A DNA stretch of 64,000 nt from the NCBI RefSeq assembly GCF_003933245.1, contig NZ_QUSX01000002.1:1-64000 (forward strand). The letters are read 5' to 3'. This DNA comes from Maribacter algicola. GTDB lineage: Bacteria > Bacteroidota > Bacteroidia > Flavobacteriales > Flavobacteriaceae. This document shows, piece after piece, positions 19,139 through 28,289 of the stretch; positions within the stretch are counted from its first letter, which is position 1, and the number at the start of each line of letters is the position of its first letter. Both the position numbers and the translations under genes were made by a program. Under the pieces are notes generated by a model, which saw only the letters and a program-made list of their open reading frames with translations, searched no databases and had not been told where the DNA came from.

Positions 19139-20112
19139 TACATCTTGCAAAAGCATCCGATTTTAAGACTTGGAACAGTTTCCTAGAAGATGAGAAGGAG
19201 CACCAGCTTGTTACCATTGCACACAATCCTTCCTTGGGACGCATTTTAGCCAAGACCTTTGGTTATAAGGACGAGAATATGTTTATCATGAAGGATGAAC
19301 AAATTATTGGTGTCCTGCCCGCAATGAAGGTTGGTAAGAAACTAGTATCCATGCCCCATTTTTCCTATGGTGGTCCTATTATTTGCTCTAAGACAAAAGA
19401 AAACTTGGAAGTTTCACAACTTTTTAATGAGACTAGTTTTGAAGTAAGGGGGCTACATAAGGTAACGGATAATTTTTATGCAAATAAGATACTGTCCAAA
19501 GTAAAACTGAAGAATTGCCCAGAGGAACAGTTCATGACCATATCATCATCGGCAAGAAGAAAGATAAGACAGGCAAGAAAAAGAAACTTTCGGGTAGTTC
19601 ACGGAGGTGCGGAGCTAGTGGATGATTTCTATAAAGTATATTCCAAAAGAATGTTCCAAAAAGGGTCGCCCCCCTTGGGAAAGGATTTTTTCAAAAACCT
19701 TTTGGAGGATTATGAACATGGTAAAGCCCAGATATCGGCGATTTATGCAAATGAAAATGTTGCTGCTGCCGGTTTCACCCTTTGTTATAAGGATTTTAAC
19801 GAGCTATGTTGGGTAAGTTCAGATAAGAAATATGACAGGTACAACGTGAACTCCCTCTTATACTGGAATATTATCAAGGATTCCATTGAGAATGGCTATT
19901 GTTATTTTTCCATGGGAAGGTCTACGTTGAACAGTACCAATCATAGATTTAAAAAACAATGGAACCCTATAGAACTTCCACTATTTTTTAATCATTCCCA
20001 TTCCGTTGGCAAATCGATTAAGGAATTTAAAATTTTAACGAAACTCTGGAAGTTACAACCATTTAAAACCTCCATTCTTTTCGGAAAATATATCTCTAAA
20101 TATGTGTACTAA
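19135..20112 (+). CDS. FemAB-like GNAT-fold acyltransferase, copy 1
   Basis: 325 residues, cytosolic. It begins in an ATGA overlap with the previous stop. The sequence has a duplicated GNAT-like layout of the FemAB/peptidoglycan-bridge family: VTIAHNPSLGRILAKTFGYK, VSMPHFSYGGPI, RKIRQARKRNF, FYKVYSKRMFQKGSPPLGKDFFKNLLE, AAAGFTLCY, and the closing SMGRSTLNSTNHRFKKQWNPIELPLFF. Such proteins occur in XrtA/PEP-CTERM-type exopolysaccharide clusters and are thought to use aminoacyl-tRNA or another acyl donor to modify the glycan; no substrate is established here. It is clearly paralogous to the next gene. Confidence 0.85.
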   Translation: MIHLAKASDFKTWNSFLEDEKEHQLVTIAHNPSLGRILAKTFGYKDENMFIMKDEQIIGVLPAMKVGKKLVSMPHFSYGGPIICSKTKENLEVSQLFNETSFEVRGLHKVTDNFYANKILSKVKLKNCPEEQFMTISSSARRKIRQARKRNFRVVHGGAELVDDFYKVYSKRMFQKGSPPLGKDFFKNLLEDYEHGKAQISAIYANENVAAAGFTLCYKDFNELCWVSSDKKYDRYNVNSLLYWNIIKDSIENGYCYFSMGRSTLNSTNHRFKKQWNPIELPLFFNHSHSVGKSIKEFKILTKLWKLQPFKTSILFGKYISKYVY

Positions 20113-20138
20113 AGGCGATTGGAAACGAAAAACGTAAA

Positions 20139-21146
20139 ATGATAAATTACCATAAAAATAATATTGATCACAGTGCTGTTTTGGAGGTTTGTTTGGATTC
20201 TAATATTTGGAACTCCTTTCTTGAACGCGAAATGGGGCATCAAATGGTTACGATTGCTCACAATCCATGCCTGGGAAAGATATTGGAGAAGACCTTTGGA
20301 TATACAGCCCTTAATTACGCCATAAAAGAGAATGAACAGATAATCGGGCTTTTTCCAACTGTGAAAATAGGAGGGAAAGTAGTCTCCATGCCGCATTTTT
20401 CGTATGGCGGCCCTTTAGTAAAGCATTCCCTAAATAGAGAGATTTTTATTGAAAATATAGTACCTCAAGGAAAGTTTGAGATTCGGTCATTTGAAAGACT
20501 GACCCAACATGTGTACGATAAAAAAATAAGTTGTGTTCTTAAGCTCTACCCAACCGCCGAAGAACAGATAATGTCCTTCAAGTCAAAATTACGGCAAAAG
20601 CTTAGAAAATCGGCCAATAAAGGATTTACAAGTAGGGTAGGAGGTCTGGATCTATTGGATGACTTTTATGATCTGTATAGTAATAAGATGTTGAAATTTG
20701 GGTCCCCACCTATTGGGAAAGTGTTCTACAGGAACCTTCTGGAACTTTATGAATACGGTAAGGCGGAAATCACCGTTTTGTACGATGGTGTTAAGGTTAT
20801 CGCAGCGGGTTTTTCCCTGTCCTATTTAAATTTCAACGAAATCTGTTGGTCTGCCACGGATTGTGCCTATGACAAACACAATCTACATGCCCTTATTTGT
20901 TGGGAAATGATGAAAGACTCAATAGGGAAGTATGATTACTTTTCCTTTGGTAGGTCAACTAAAGAAAGTAACAACCACAGGTTTAAATTACAATGGAATC
21001 CTATAGAGCTCCCTATTTACTATAATTTCTCCGAACCCATTGGAACTTCCATTAAGGACTTAACATTTTTAACCAAAATCTGGAAATTACAGCCTCTAAG
21101 AACGTCAGTCTTTTTTGGCCACTACATTTCAAAATACGTTTACTAG
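20139..21146 (+). CDS. FemAB-like GNAT-fold acyltransferase, copy 2
   Basis: 335 residues. It aligns with copy 1 from end to end: shared VTIAHNPCLGKILEKTFGY, VSMPHFSYGGP, FGSPPIGKVFYRNLLELYEYGKAEI, FGRSTKESNNHRFKLQWNPIELPIYY, and an identical SKYVY C-terminus. The two are diverged enough to be an old tandem duplication, so they may act on different positions of the same repeat unit (inference). The stop codon directly abuts the start of the deacetylase gene, which indicates translational coupling. Confidence 0.85.
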   Translation: MINYHKNNIDHSAVLEVCLDSNIWNSFLEREMGHQMVTIAHNPCLGKILEKTFGYTALNYAIKENEQIIGLFPTVKIGGKVVSMPHFSYGGPLVKHSLNREIFIENIVPQGKFEIRSFERLTQHVYDKKISCVLKLYPTAEEQIMSFKSKLRQKLRKSANKGFTSRVGGLDLLDDFYDLYSNKMLKFGSPPIGKVFYRNLLELYEYGKAEITVLYDGVKVIAAGFSLSYLNFNEICWSATDCAYDKHNLHALICWEMMKDSIGKYDYFSFGRSTKESNNHRFKLQWNPIELPIYYNFSEPIGTSIKDLTFLTKIWKLQPLRTSVFFGHYISKYVY

Positions 21147-22049
21147 ATGAAGGAATTGAATATTTTGACATTTGACATAGAAGAATGGTATCATATTTTG
21201 GACAACCCCTATACCAAGACGCCTAAGGAATGGGCCAATTTTGAAACGCGCATACATCAAAATATGGAAACTATCCATGAAATCTTGAGTAAAGGAAATT
21301 TGAGTGCGACCTTTTTTGTGGTAGGTTGGATTGCGGAAAAATTTCCCGAGGTTGTCCGTGAAATTGCATCCAAGGGATATGAAATTGGAAGCCATACCCA
21401 TTTACATCAGTTGGCTTATGAACAAAACAGGAAGACTTTCACCAAGGATGTAGAAAAATCCATTAAGACTTTGGAGGATTGTACCGGTAAAAAGGTTCGG
21501 TCCTTCAGGGCTCCGGGATTTTCCATTACGGAAAGCAATAAATGGGCCTTTGAAGTACTCTATGAATTGGGTATCACGGTCGATTCTTCCGTATTTGCCG
21601 CCAAAAGGGGGCACGGGGGACTATCGGAATATGGAACAAGCAAACCTTCCCTTTTACGGTACAACGGGGCGGAGTTAAAGGAGTTTCCCATAAACACCCA
21701 TCCTTTTCTTGGTCGACAACTTATTTTTTCCGGTGGTGGATATTTTCGGTTGTTTCCTTACCGATTCATTAAACACTTTAGTAAGAAATCGGATTACGTA
21801 ATGACATATTTCCATCCCAGGGACTTTGATTATGGACAACCTATGCTGCAGGGTCTTTCGTCTTTCAGAAAATTTAAGTCGTATGTCGGCCTTAAAAATT
21901 GCAAGTCAAAATTGGAGCGATGGATTCAAGACTTTGAATTCGTGGATTTGGATACGGCTATTAAACAAATCGATTGGGCGGAGGTTGACGCTGTGGAATT
22001 GGAAGCAGCGGAACACAAGTGCGTTTCCCTTTTGTCCACAAGAACCTAA
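21147..22049 (+). CDS. Polysaccharide deacetylase (NodB-type, as in XrtA-associated clusters)
   Basis: 300 residues. The opening LTFDIEEWYH holds the catalytic Asp. SHTHLHQL provides the His-x3-His metal site (Asp-His-His triad), RAPGFSI is motif 3, and the C-terminal FHPRDFDYGQP matches the extension typical of deacetylases in exosortase-type exopolysaccharide loci. There is no signal peptide, so it acts in the cytoplasm or is exported unconventionally. It should remove N- or O-acetyl groups from a glycan or its lipid-linked precursor. The start abuts the preceding stop. Confidence 0.88.
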   Translation: MKELNILTFDIEEWYHILDNPYTKTPKEWANFETRIHQNMETIHEILSKGNLSATFFVVGWIAEKFPEVVREIASKGYEIGSHTHLHQLAYEQNRKTFTKDVEKSIKTLEDCTGKKVRSFRAPGFSITESNKWAFEVLYELGITVDSSVFAAKRGHGGLSEYGTSKPSLLRYNGAELKEFPINTHPFLGRQLIFSGGGYFRLFPYRFIKHFSKKSDYVMTYFHPRDFDYGQPMLQGLSSFRKFKSYVGLKNCKSKLERWIQDFEFVDLDTAIKQIDWAEVDAVELEAAEHKCVSLLSTRT

Positions 22050-22081
22050 AATAACTACATCCATCCTGAAGAAATTTGAAA

Positions 22082-23179
22082 ATGAAAAAGATTACCATAA
22101 TTGCAGGTGCAAGACCCAATTTTATGAAAATTGCACCTATCATACATGCCATAAGGGAAGCCCAGGACCAAGGAGCGAAAATCGACTATAGGCTGGTACA
22201 TACCGGCCAACACTACGATGAAAAAATGTCCGGTAGTTTTTTTGAGCAACTTCAAATTCCTAAACCCCATGTAAACCTAGCCGCTGGTGGAGGTACACAA
22301 GCGGAACAGACCGCAGCAATCATGCTTAAGTTCGAAAAGGAACTCATGGCAAATCCGGCAAATTTGGTTTTAGTAGTGGGTGATGTAACCTCCACCATGG
22401 CCTGTGCTATTGTGGCACAGAAACTTCATACAAAAGTAGCCCATGTAGAAGCTGGGATAAGGTCTCACGATTGGAGCATGCCAGAGGAAATAAATAGGCT
22501 GGTTACGGATGCCATAACCAATTTCTTTTTCACTACATCTGAATTGGCAAACCAAAACCTTTTGGCGAACGGTGTAAAGCCCCAAAATATATTTTATGTG
22601 GGCAACACTATGATTGATACCTTATTGAAACAACGTCCACGTTTTAGAAGACCTGCTTTCTGGGAAAACTTGGGTTTAAAGGAGCAAAGTTATATGGTCA
22701 TGACCTTACATAGGCCGGGCAATGTTGATGAGGAGGAGAACCTTAAAATACTTATCAATGAGATCATTCTCCATTCTGCTCCCTATGACTTGGTCTTTCC
22801 TGTCCATCCCAGAACTGCAAAGGTGCTGGAGAGGCTCAATATTGGCGACAAACGACTTCATTTTGTAGAGCCACTGGGGTATCTGGAATTCAACTACCTA
22901 GTGGAACGCGCCAAGGCAGTTATTACGGACTCCGGCGGGATTACGGAAGAGACCACGGTCATGGGCATACCATGCATGACACTTAGGGATAATACGGAAC
23001 GACCGGAAACGATTACCATGGGTACCAATGAACTTTTGGGAACAGATCCAAAGGCCATTCGCCCGGCCATGGAAAAGTTACTTTCCGGAAATTGGAAATC
23101 TGGTGGTATTCCACCTCTTTGGGATGGTGCCACTTCCCCCCGTATTATCGAGAAAATATTGGGATTGAACGAATTATAA
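22082..23179 (+). CDS. wecB: UDP-N-acetylglucosamine 2-epimerase (non-hydrolysing)
   Basis: 365 residues from the ATG at 22082; a TTG six bases upstream is less likely. Family motifs are IIAGARPNFMKIAPI, HTGQHYD, VGDVTSTMACA, HVEAGIRSHDWSMPEEINR, VFPVHPRT and VITDSGGITEE. The enzyme interconverts UDP-GlcNAc and UDP-ManNAc. That supplies ManNAc or a ManNAc-derived uronic acid to the locus and matches the WecG/TagA-family transferase encoded upstream. It is the last gene of the first tightly spaced block; a 173-bp gap with inverted repeats separates it from the wzc-like gene. Confidence 0.93.
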   Translation: MKKITIIAGARPNFMKIAPIIHAIREAQDQGAKIDYRLVHTGQHYDEKMSGSFFEQLQIPKPHVNLAAGGGTQAEQTAAIMLKFEKELMANPANLVLVVGDVTSTMACAIVAQKLHTKVAHVEAGIRSHDWSMPEEINRLVTDAITNFFFTTSELANQNLLANGVKPQNIFYVGNTMIDTLLKQRPRFRRPAFWENLGLKEQSYMVMTLHRPGNVDEEENLKILINEIILHSAPYDLVFPVHPRTAKVLERLNIGDKRLHFVEPLGYLEFNYLVERAKAVITDSGGITEETTVMGIPCMTLRDNTERPETITMGTNELLGTDPKAIRPAMEKLLSGNWKSGGIPPLWDGATSPRIIEKILGLNEL

Positions 23180-23238
23180 ATACAGGGCCGACAATTATCC
23201 TTAGCTTCGATCTTTACAGAAGTTGGCGAAATCTTTTG

Positions 23239-23343
23239 TTGAATTCTGAATTTAAATTCTTTTGAACGGTGTCTTTAAATAAACAGTGTTTAAAATTTTG
23301 AAAGAATCCTGTTCTTTCATTAGGTGTATCTAAAAGGATACAC
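23239..23343 (+). promoter_or_regulatory. wzc-like gene leader with candidate promoter and two inverted repeats
   Basis: A candidate -33 TTG (23239-23241) and -7 TTCTTTTG (23257-23264, one mismatch to TAnnTTTG, 15-nt spacer) precede two perfect inverted repeats. The first is an 8-bp arm pair TGAAAGAA/TTCTTTCA (23299-23319). The second is a 7-bp pair GTGTATC/GATACAC (23324-23343) ending 9 nt before the ATG at 23353. The second could fold in RNA and limit translation; both could also be operators. The role is inferred. Confidence 0.45.
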
Positions 23344-23352
23344 GTGAAAATT

Positions 23353-25668
23353 ATGAGTGAAAAGCCATATATCTTAGATTTCAAGGATGAGGACGAGACC
23401 GTTTCCATCAAAGACATACTATTAAAATATGCCCGGTATTGGCCTTGGTTCGTTGCCAGCTGTGCCATTTTTTTAGTGTTGGGACATTTTTACAGTCAAT
23501 ATGCGCCAAAAACCTTTTATACAGAAGCTAAGATCAAAATTTTGGACGATGCCAAGGAACCAAAAATCATTCCCAACGATAGGGTCATGAACAACCCTAA
23601 CCTAGGGCTGAACCTTGAAAACCATATTGAAGTAATCAGATCGTACAGATTGTTGGGGGAAGTGGTGGACGAATTGGGACTTAATGTGGATTACTACCAG
23701 TCTAACAATTTGGTATATTCCCAAATTTGGGCAGTTCCCTTTGTTTTGCAAACTATAATCGACGATACGGAAATAATAAATCCAATGGTCTATGAAATTG
23801 AAATGGCATCGGCCGGATTCAATATTATGGATGGCGAAGGAAATTTTTATTTAGTTTCCTATGAGGAAGACCGTGATAGGGACTTTAAACTGCCCTTCAG
23901 GATTATTTTGGGGGATATCGACCATATCAACAACTACAAGGGTATCACTTATAGGGTCGTATTAAGGTCAAAAAAGCAAGCCACTAGTTTACTTTCGGAA
24001 GCATTGCAAATTGGTACTTCAGAAAAACAAAGCGATGTCATTACCCTATCCATGAAAGGGCATAGCACGCAAAGGACCGAGGCCATTCTGGATGCCATTG
24101 TATACAAATTCGATAACAACAGTTTGGAGGACAAGCAGCTTGTCGCCCAACACACATTATCCCTTATTGATCAACGATTCAAGGATTTATCCATGGAATT
24201 GGACTCCATCGAGTTGAGCAAAAAGGACTATAAAAAATTGGAGGACCTCTCGTACATACAGTCGGATGCCAACGCCAGCCTAAGTAAAAAGACCATAAGT
24301 GAGAGTGAGGTTTTGCGATTGGAAACCCAAATTTCGTTGTTGGGCATTCTAAAGAAATCCCTGTATTCCAATGATGCCTACGGTCTGTTGGCGGCGGATA
24401 TTGGTCTCGCCAACCAGGCCTTGAATACGATGGTCCAAGATTATAACGAGTTGGCAAGGGAACGACAAAAACTTATGCTCTCCGTGGGAAAGGACCATCC
24501 GAATCTTAAAAATCTGTCGGAACGGTTGAATTTTGCCAGGGAAAACATTCTTAAGACAGTAGGGGTTTACGAGGCACAGATGAAAACCTCTTTGCGCACT
24601 TACAATGAGGAAAGAAACCGCGCCGGTTCTGATTTTTCCCAAATACCGGAACAGGAGCGAATTCTAAGGTCTATTGAACGACAGCAGAACATAAAGGAAA
24701 ACCTGTATCTTTTACTTTTGCGCAAGCGCGAAGAAGCGGCCATAGAATATGCGGCACCGGCTTCTTCCATAAAAGTTATAGACTATAGTGTAAGCGGTCT
24801 CAAACCCGTTTGGCCCAAAAAGGTCTTAGTGTATCCTGTTTCATTGATGTTGGGATTTATTTTGCCTTTGACATTTATATTTTTCCGTTCTTCCATGGAT
24901 ACCAAAGTCCAAGGTCGGGAGGAAATTGAAAAAATCAATCCGGAAATACCTACACTGATAGAGATTCCATTTTTTAAGTACAAGAAAAATATGCAAGGTT
25001 TCCAGGAAGGATCTGCATTGGCGGAATCGTTCCGAATTTTGAGTACCAATACGGATTACCTTGTTCCAAAAAAAGAAGGTGGCAAGGTTGTGTTCGTCAC
25101 TTCTGCGATCAAGGAAGAAGGCAAGACCATGACGGCATTAAACCTATCCTTGGCTTACGCCAGTTTAGGGAAAAGGGTGCTTTTAGTGGGAGCAGATCTT
25201 AGGAATCCACAATTGCATAGTTATATGGATTTGGAAAAAAATTCGCCGGGCCTTTCAGACTTTCTAAAGAACGATTGGTTTGATTTTCAAGATGGAATAC
25301 AATTCGGTTTTAAGAAAAACTTCAATCATCATGTTTATTTAAGTGGGGCCATTCCAGAAAGTGCGCCAGTATTACTCTCAAATAAACGTTTTGGTAAATT
25401 TCTTGATGAGGCCAAAAGAAGCTACGATTACATAGTTGTCGATACAGCCCCAACCATGTTGGTTACGGATACTTTCTTGATTTCAGATTATGCGGATGTT
25501 ACCTTATTTGTGCTTCGTTCAGGTATGACGGATATAAATCTGCTTCACTTTTCAAAAGAATTGCACAAAAACAAGAAATTGAAGAATATGGCATACGTGG
25601 TAAATGCCGTGGGCAATCTAAAACAAAGGAAATATAATTATGGCTACGCCTACGGTTACAATAGTTAA
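23353..25668 (+). CDS. Wzc-type polysaccharide co-polymerase with BY-kinase domain
   Basis: 771 residues from the ATG at 23353; a GTG at 23344 is an alternative. Order: cytosolic N-tail, membrane segment 1 (PWFVASCAIFLVLG, about 33-48), periplasmic Wzz domain, long coiled-coil region (about 265-430), GNVR-like segment with PEQERILRSIERQQNIKENLYLLLL, membrane segment 2 (about 490-512), then a BY-kinase domain. The kinase has Walker A KEEGKTMTA near residue 584, Walker A' VLLVGADLRNP and Walker B IVVDTAP. A Tyr cluster at the C-terminus (YNYGYAYGYNS) is the expected autophosphorylation tail, shorter than in E. coli Wzc. It controls chain length and export of the polymer. No Wza-type exporter or Wzb phosphatase is visible here. 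Confidence 0.9.
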   Translation: MSEKPYILDFKDEDETVSIKDILLKYARYWPWFVASCAIFLVLGHFYSQYAPKTFYTEAKIKILDDAKEPKIIPNDRVMNNPNLGLNLENHIEVIRSYRLLGEVVDELGLNVDYYQSNNLVYSQIWAVPFVLQTIIDDTEIINPMVYEIEMASAGFNIMDGEGNFYLVSYEEDRDRDFKLPFRIILGDIDHINNYKGITYRVVLRSKKQATSLLSEALQIGTSEKQSDVITLSMKGHSTQRTEAILDAIVYKFDNNSLEDKQLVAQHTLSLIDQRFKDLSMELDSIELSKKDYKKLEDLSYIQSDANASLSKKTISESEVLRLETQISLLGILKKSLYSNDAYGLLAADIGLANQALNTMVQDYNELARERQKLMLSVGKDHPNLKNLSERLNFARENILKTVGVYEAQMKTSLRTYNEERNRAGSDFSQIPEQERILRSIERQQNIKENLYLLLLRKREEAAIEYAAPASSIKVIDYSVSGLKPVWPKKVLVYPVSLMLGFILPLTFIFFRSSMDTKVQGREEIEKINPEIPTLIEIPFFKYKKNMQGFQEGSALAESFRILSTNTDYLVPKKEGGKVVFVTSAIKEEGKTMTALNLSLAYASLGKRVLLVGADLRNPQLHSYMDLEKNSPGLSDFLKNDWFDFQDGIQFGFKKNFNHHVYLSGAIPESAPVLLSNKRFGKFLDEAKRSYDYIVVDTAPTMLVTDTFLISDYADVTLFVLRSGMTDINLLHFSKELHKNKKLKNMAYVVNAVGNLKQRKYNYGYAYGYNS

Positions 25669-25747
25669 GGAAGGTAGGAATATTCAATTGGCCATTCACC
25701 GAATTTTTATCTATAGCTGTTTTCGTTCTAACTTTAAATAAAAACCT

Positions 25748-27370
25748 TTGGTAAAAAGAGTTGGAATATTGATTTCTGTTGATGCCCCAATTCAACATTG
25801 GCAGCAGCGAATTATCAAGTGGTCAGTGGAAAACCAAAGCTTTGAAACGGTTTTTCTTTCCATGGAAAAGGCTCCTACTCGAGATATCACATCATATACT
25901 ACCGGATTTTCTGTTTCAGCAAAGCTTTTGAATCTTCAGGCGGCTTTAGAGAGAAAGTTGTTGAACATCCCAAAACCTGATGTTAACATATCAGACTTTA
26001 TCCGTGATAATTATCCGAAGGCTTTCTGCATCGATGTACCTGATTTGAAGATTAAATCGCACGATGATCAGGGCTTTGAGGTCATTCTCAACCTGTCCGA
26101 TATTTTTTTATCGGATGACCCTATCTATAAATCCCGAAATGGTATTTGGAACATTTTATTTTCCGATCTTGATCAAAGAAAACACGGTCCCATAGGTTTT
26201 TGGGAGATTCTGGATGCCCAAGAAGGTATTGGGGCTTCGCTAATCAAGGCAAACAAGGGTAACTATGACCATTGTGAACTGTTAAGTGCTTGTTTTTTTA
26301 ATAGGGCTTGGTCAATGACCGAAACAGCTAAAATTGTTACGGAGGGTGCTGTATCCATGGTTCTCAAGGAATTGGGCGCCTTATTCAAAAGAAGTCAATC
26401 TAAATACCCAAAAACCGCGTATAATCTTCCTACAAAGGAATACCCGGGGTTTAGGAACGTGTTGAGGTATTTGCGTAGGTTTTATTTTCGACTTGGGGCA
26501 AAGACTTTGGAGAAATTAGGGGATAAATTTTTGGGCATACGACCGGAGAAATGGTCGCTTTTTCTGGGTACGGGCGAATTTGAAACATCTTCCTTGGAAA
26601 AAATTAGACCTATCCCAATGCCCAAGGATGAGTTTTGGGCAGATCCTTTTCTATTTGAACACCATGGAACCGACTATGTTTTTTTTGAAAACTATTCGTA
26701 TCGGACAAAAAAAGGGAAAATTTCCTGTGCACGAATAGAAGGGACTACATTGGTAGATATCAAGGATGTCTTGGTAACGGACTACCATCTTTCCTTTCCC
26801 TTCATTTTTAGGGATGGTAAGGACATCTACTTAATGCCGGAAACTTCTGGAAACAAAAGACTCGAGCTGTATAGGGCGGTCCATTTTCCTGTTTATTGGG
26901 AACTTTACAGTACCGCCTTTGAAGGAGAACTTGTAGCTGATCCCTTTTTTTACACCGATGAAGAAAATCAAAGATGGCTTTTCCTCAACAAACAAATGGA
27001 TGCGTCCGCTCCTATGAACAGTGAGCTTCATATCTATAAAGTGGACTCCTTGAAATTGGAAACATTGGTGCCCCATCAAAATAACCCCGTACTAATAGAC
27101 GCTCGCGTAGCCCGAAACGGAGGTGGTGTTTTTACAAAGGGAGGGATTTCCTATAGACCTTCACAAAGAAACGTGGATGGAATTTATGGCAGGGCGTTAA
27201 ATATCAATCAAATAAAAAAACTAAGCCTGGAGGAATATGAGGAAGAGGTGAAGACAGTTTATTATCCAACTTTTGCTAAGCATCTTATGGCCATACACCA
27301 CCTGCACCAAACAGAAAAGGCCTTTGTTTTTGACGCGGCCTACCTAAATTCACTTAATCTAAAAACGTAA
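25748..27370 (+). CDS. Formyltransferase-like / glucosamine inositolphosphorylceramide transferase-like fusion
   Basis: 540 residues. The start is TTG, with no ATG in frame until codon 40; the beta-strand VKRVGILISVDAP immediately after supports it. The N-terminal half (1-230) resembles formyltransferase folds (NLSDIFLSDD, GIWNILFSDLDQRKHGPIGFWEILDAQ). The C-terminal half (about 275-535) resembles the N-terminal domain of plant glucosamine inositolphosphorylceramide transferase 1, a beta-propeller-like sequence with repeated DPFLFE-YVFFE, LMPETSGNKRLELYRA, ADPFFYTDEENQRWLFLN and RVARNGGG motifs. In bacteria such proteins sit in surface-glycan loci; the reaction is unproven. It is the last + strand gene of the locus and ends 7 bp from the convergent lipoprotein gene. 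Confidence 0.75.
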   Translation: MVKRVGILISVDAPIQHWQQRIIKWSVENQSFETVFLSMEKAPTRDITSYTTGFSVSAKLLNLQAALERKLLNIPKPDVNISDFIRDNYPKAFCIDVPDLKIKSHDDQGFEVILNLSDIFLSDDPIYKSRNGIWNILFSDLDQRKHGPIGFWEILDAQEGIGASLIKANKGNYDHCELLSACFFNRAWSMTETAKIVTEGAVSMVLKELGALFKRSQSKYPKTAYNLPTKEYPGFRNVLRYLRRFYFRLGAKTLEKLGDKFLGIRPEKWSLFLGTGEFETSSLEKIRPIPMPKDEFWADPFLFEHHGTDYVFFENYSYRTKKGKISCARIEGTTLVDIKDVLVTDYHLSFPFIFRDGKDIYLMPETSGNKRLELYRAVHFPVYWELYSTAFEGELVADPFFYTDEENQRWLFLNKQMDASAPMNSELHIYKVDSLKLETLVPHQNNPVLIDARVARNGGGVFTKGGISYRPSQRNVDGIYGRALNINQIKKLSLEEYEEEVKTVYYPTFAKHLMAIHHLHQTEKAFVFDAAYLNSLNLKT

Positions 27371-27377
27371 GGAGTCA

Positions 27378-28235
27378 TTACTCAGGTAATCCACTCCAAA
27401 TCTCAATGTTGTCGATCCACTGATGCATGGGATGGGTGTTACCGTATACTTGGGTAAGGATGATAAAATCCAAATTGTCGCCATCATTGGTGGTAGCCCC
27501 GTAATGCTCCGCGACCAGGTTGCCATTAACCCGCATGGATGCATAACCCTCAGGCTTATCGCTCCATTTTAGAAAGTACTCCACTTTAAACCATTCCTCC
27601 CTAGGTATGGGTACTTGATAGTTCCTAACTTGCCAGATAGGTTCCGTTGGATTTATATCACCTTGAAGAAGCCAGTGGGGTGTTCCATTGTCGTCCGTTG
27701 CTATGAAGGCAATCATACGAAATCCATCGGTTCTGCTGATATTGTATTTTTTTGTCTTGTATTCCCAAATGGCACGCCAATTATCGGGCCCATTTAGGGA
27801 GGTATCGTCTATCTTCATCCAATAACTAATGTACAGCTCGCTTGGATTTTCTTGTACACTGTTGATTTGATAGGGTGTTTGTGTTACCCCTATGTCATAA
27901 TTTACGCGCTGAAAAAGGGCTGCTGTCTCCGTACCATTTACGCCTTCTATGCTTTCAATATAGTTTTCTATAGCGGATCCACCATCATCCTCAATTCTAT
28001 GGATGCCAGCAAAATTTGACCCCAGAATTTTTATAGGCCATGTAAACCCCGTGGTACCATCCGTACCGCGTATGACCTGATAATTGTCCCTTACTTGGTC
28101 CACATACGTGGCATCTTCAAAACCCGAACTGAATAACATCTGAGGCGTTGTTTTTTGGCTATCTGTTTCTCCGTCATTATTGCACGAAGCAAACAGTAGC
28201 GTTACGGCCAAAATATAAGGCAACACTGATCTCAT
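27378..28235 (-). CDS. Jelly-roll lipoprotein resembling polysaccharide lyases, copy 1
   Basis: 285 residues. A lipoprotein signal with lipobox LLFASC places it in the outer or inner membrane leaflet. The mature part is a beta jelly-roll resembling the broad polysaccharide-lyase/heparin-lyase-like family: SGFE near the start, QTPYQINSVQENPSELYISYWMKID, RAIWEYKTK, GFRMIAFIATDDNG, EEWFKVEYFLKWSD, YASMRVNGNLVAEH, and LTQVYGNTHPMHQWIDNIEIWSG at the end. It lies beside an exopolysaccharide locus, so cleavage or binding of the cell's own polymer is a reasonable inference. It is paralogous to the next upstream gene (28389-29297). Confidence 0.75.
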   Translation of the reverse strand: MRSVLPYILAVTLLFASCNNDGETDSQKTTPQMLFSSGFEDATYVDQVRDNYQVIRGTDGTTGFTWPIKILGSNFAGIHRIEDDGGSAIENYIESIEGVNGTETAALFQRVNYDIGVTQTPYQINSVQENPSELYISYWMKIDDTSLNGPDNWRAIWEYKTKKYNISRTDGFRMIAFIATDDNGTPHWLLQGDINPTEPIWQVRNYQVPIPREEWFKVEYFLKWSDKPEGYASMRVNGNLVAEHYGATTNDGDNLDFIILTQVYGNTHPMHQWIDNIEIWSGLPE

Positions 28236-28289
28236 AAGTGACTACAGGATATGCCGACTTTACAGAAATCGGAACTAAACAATTTTTTT

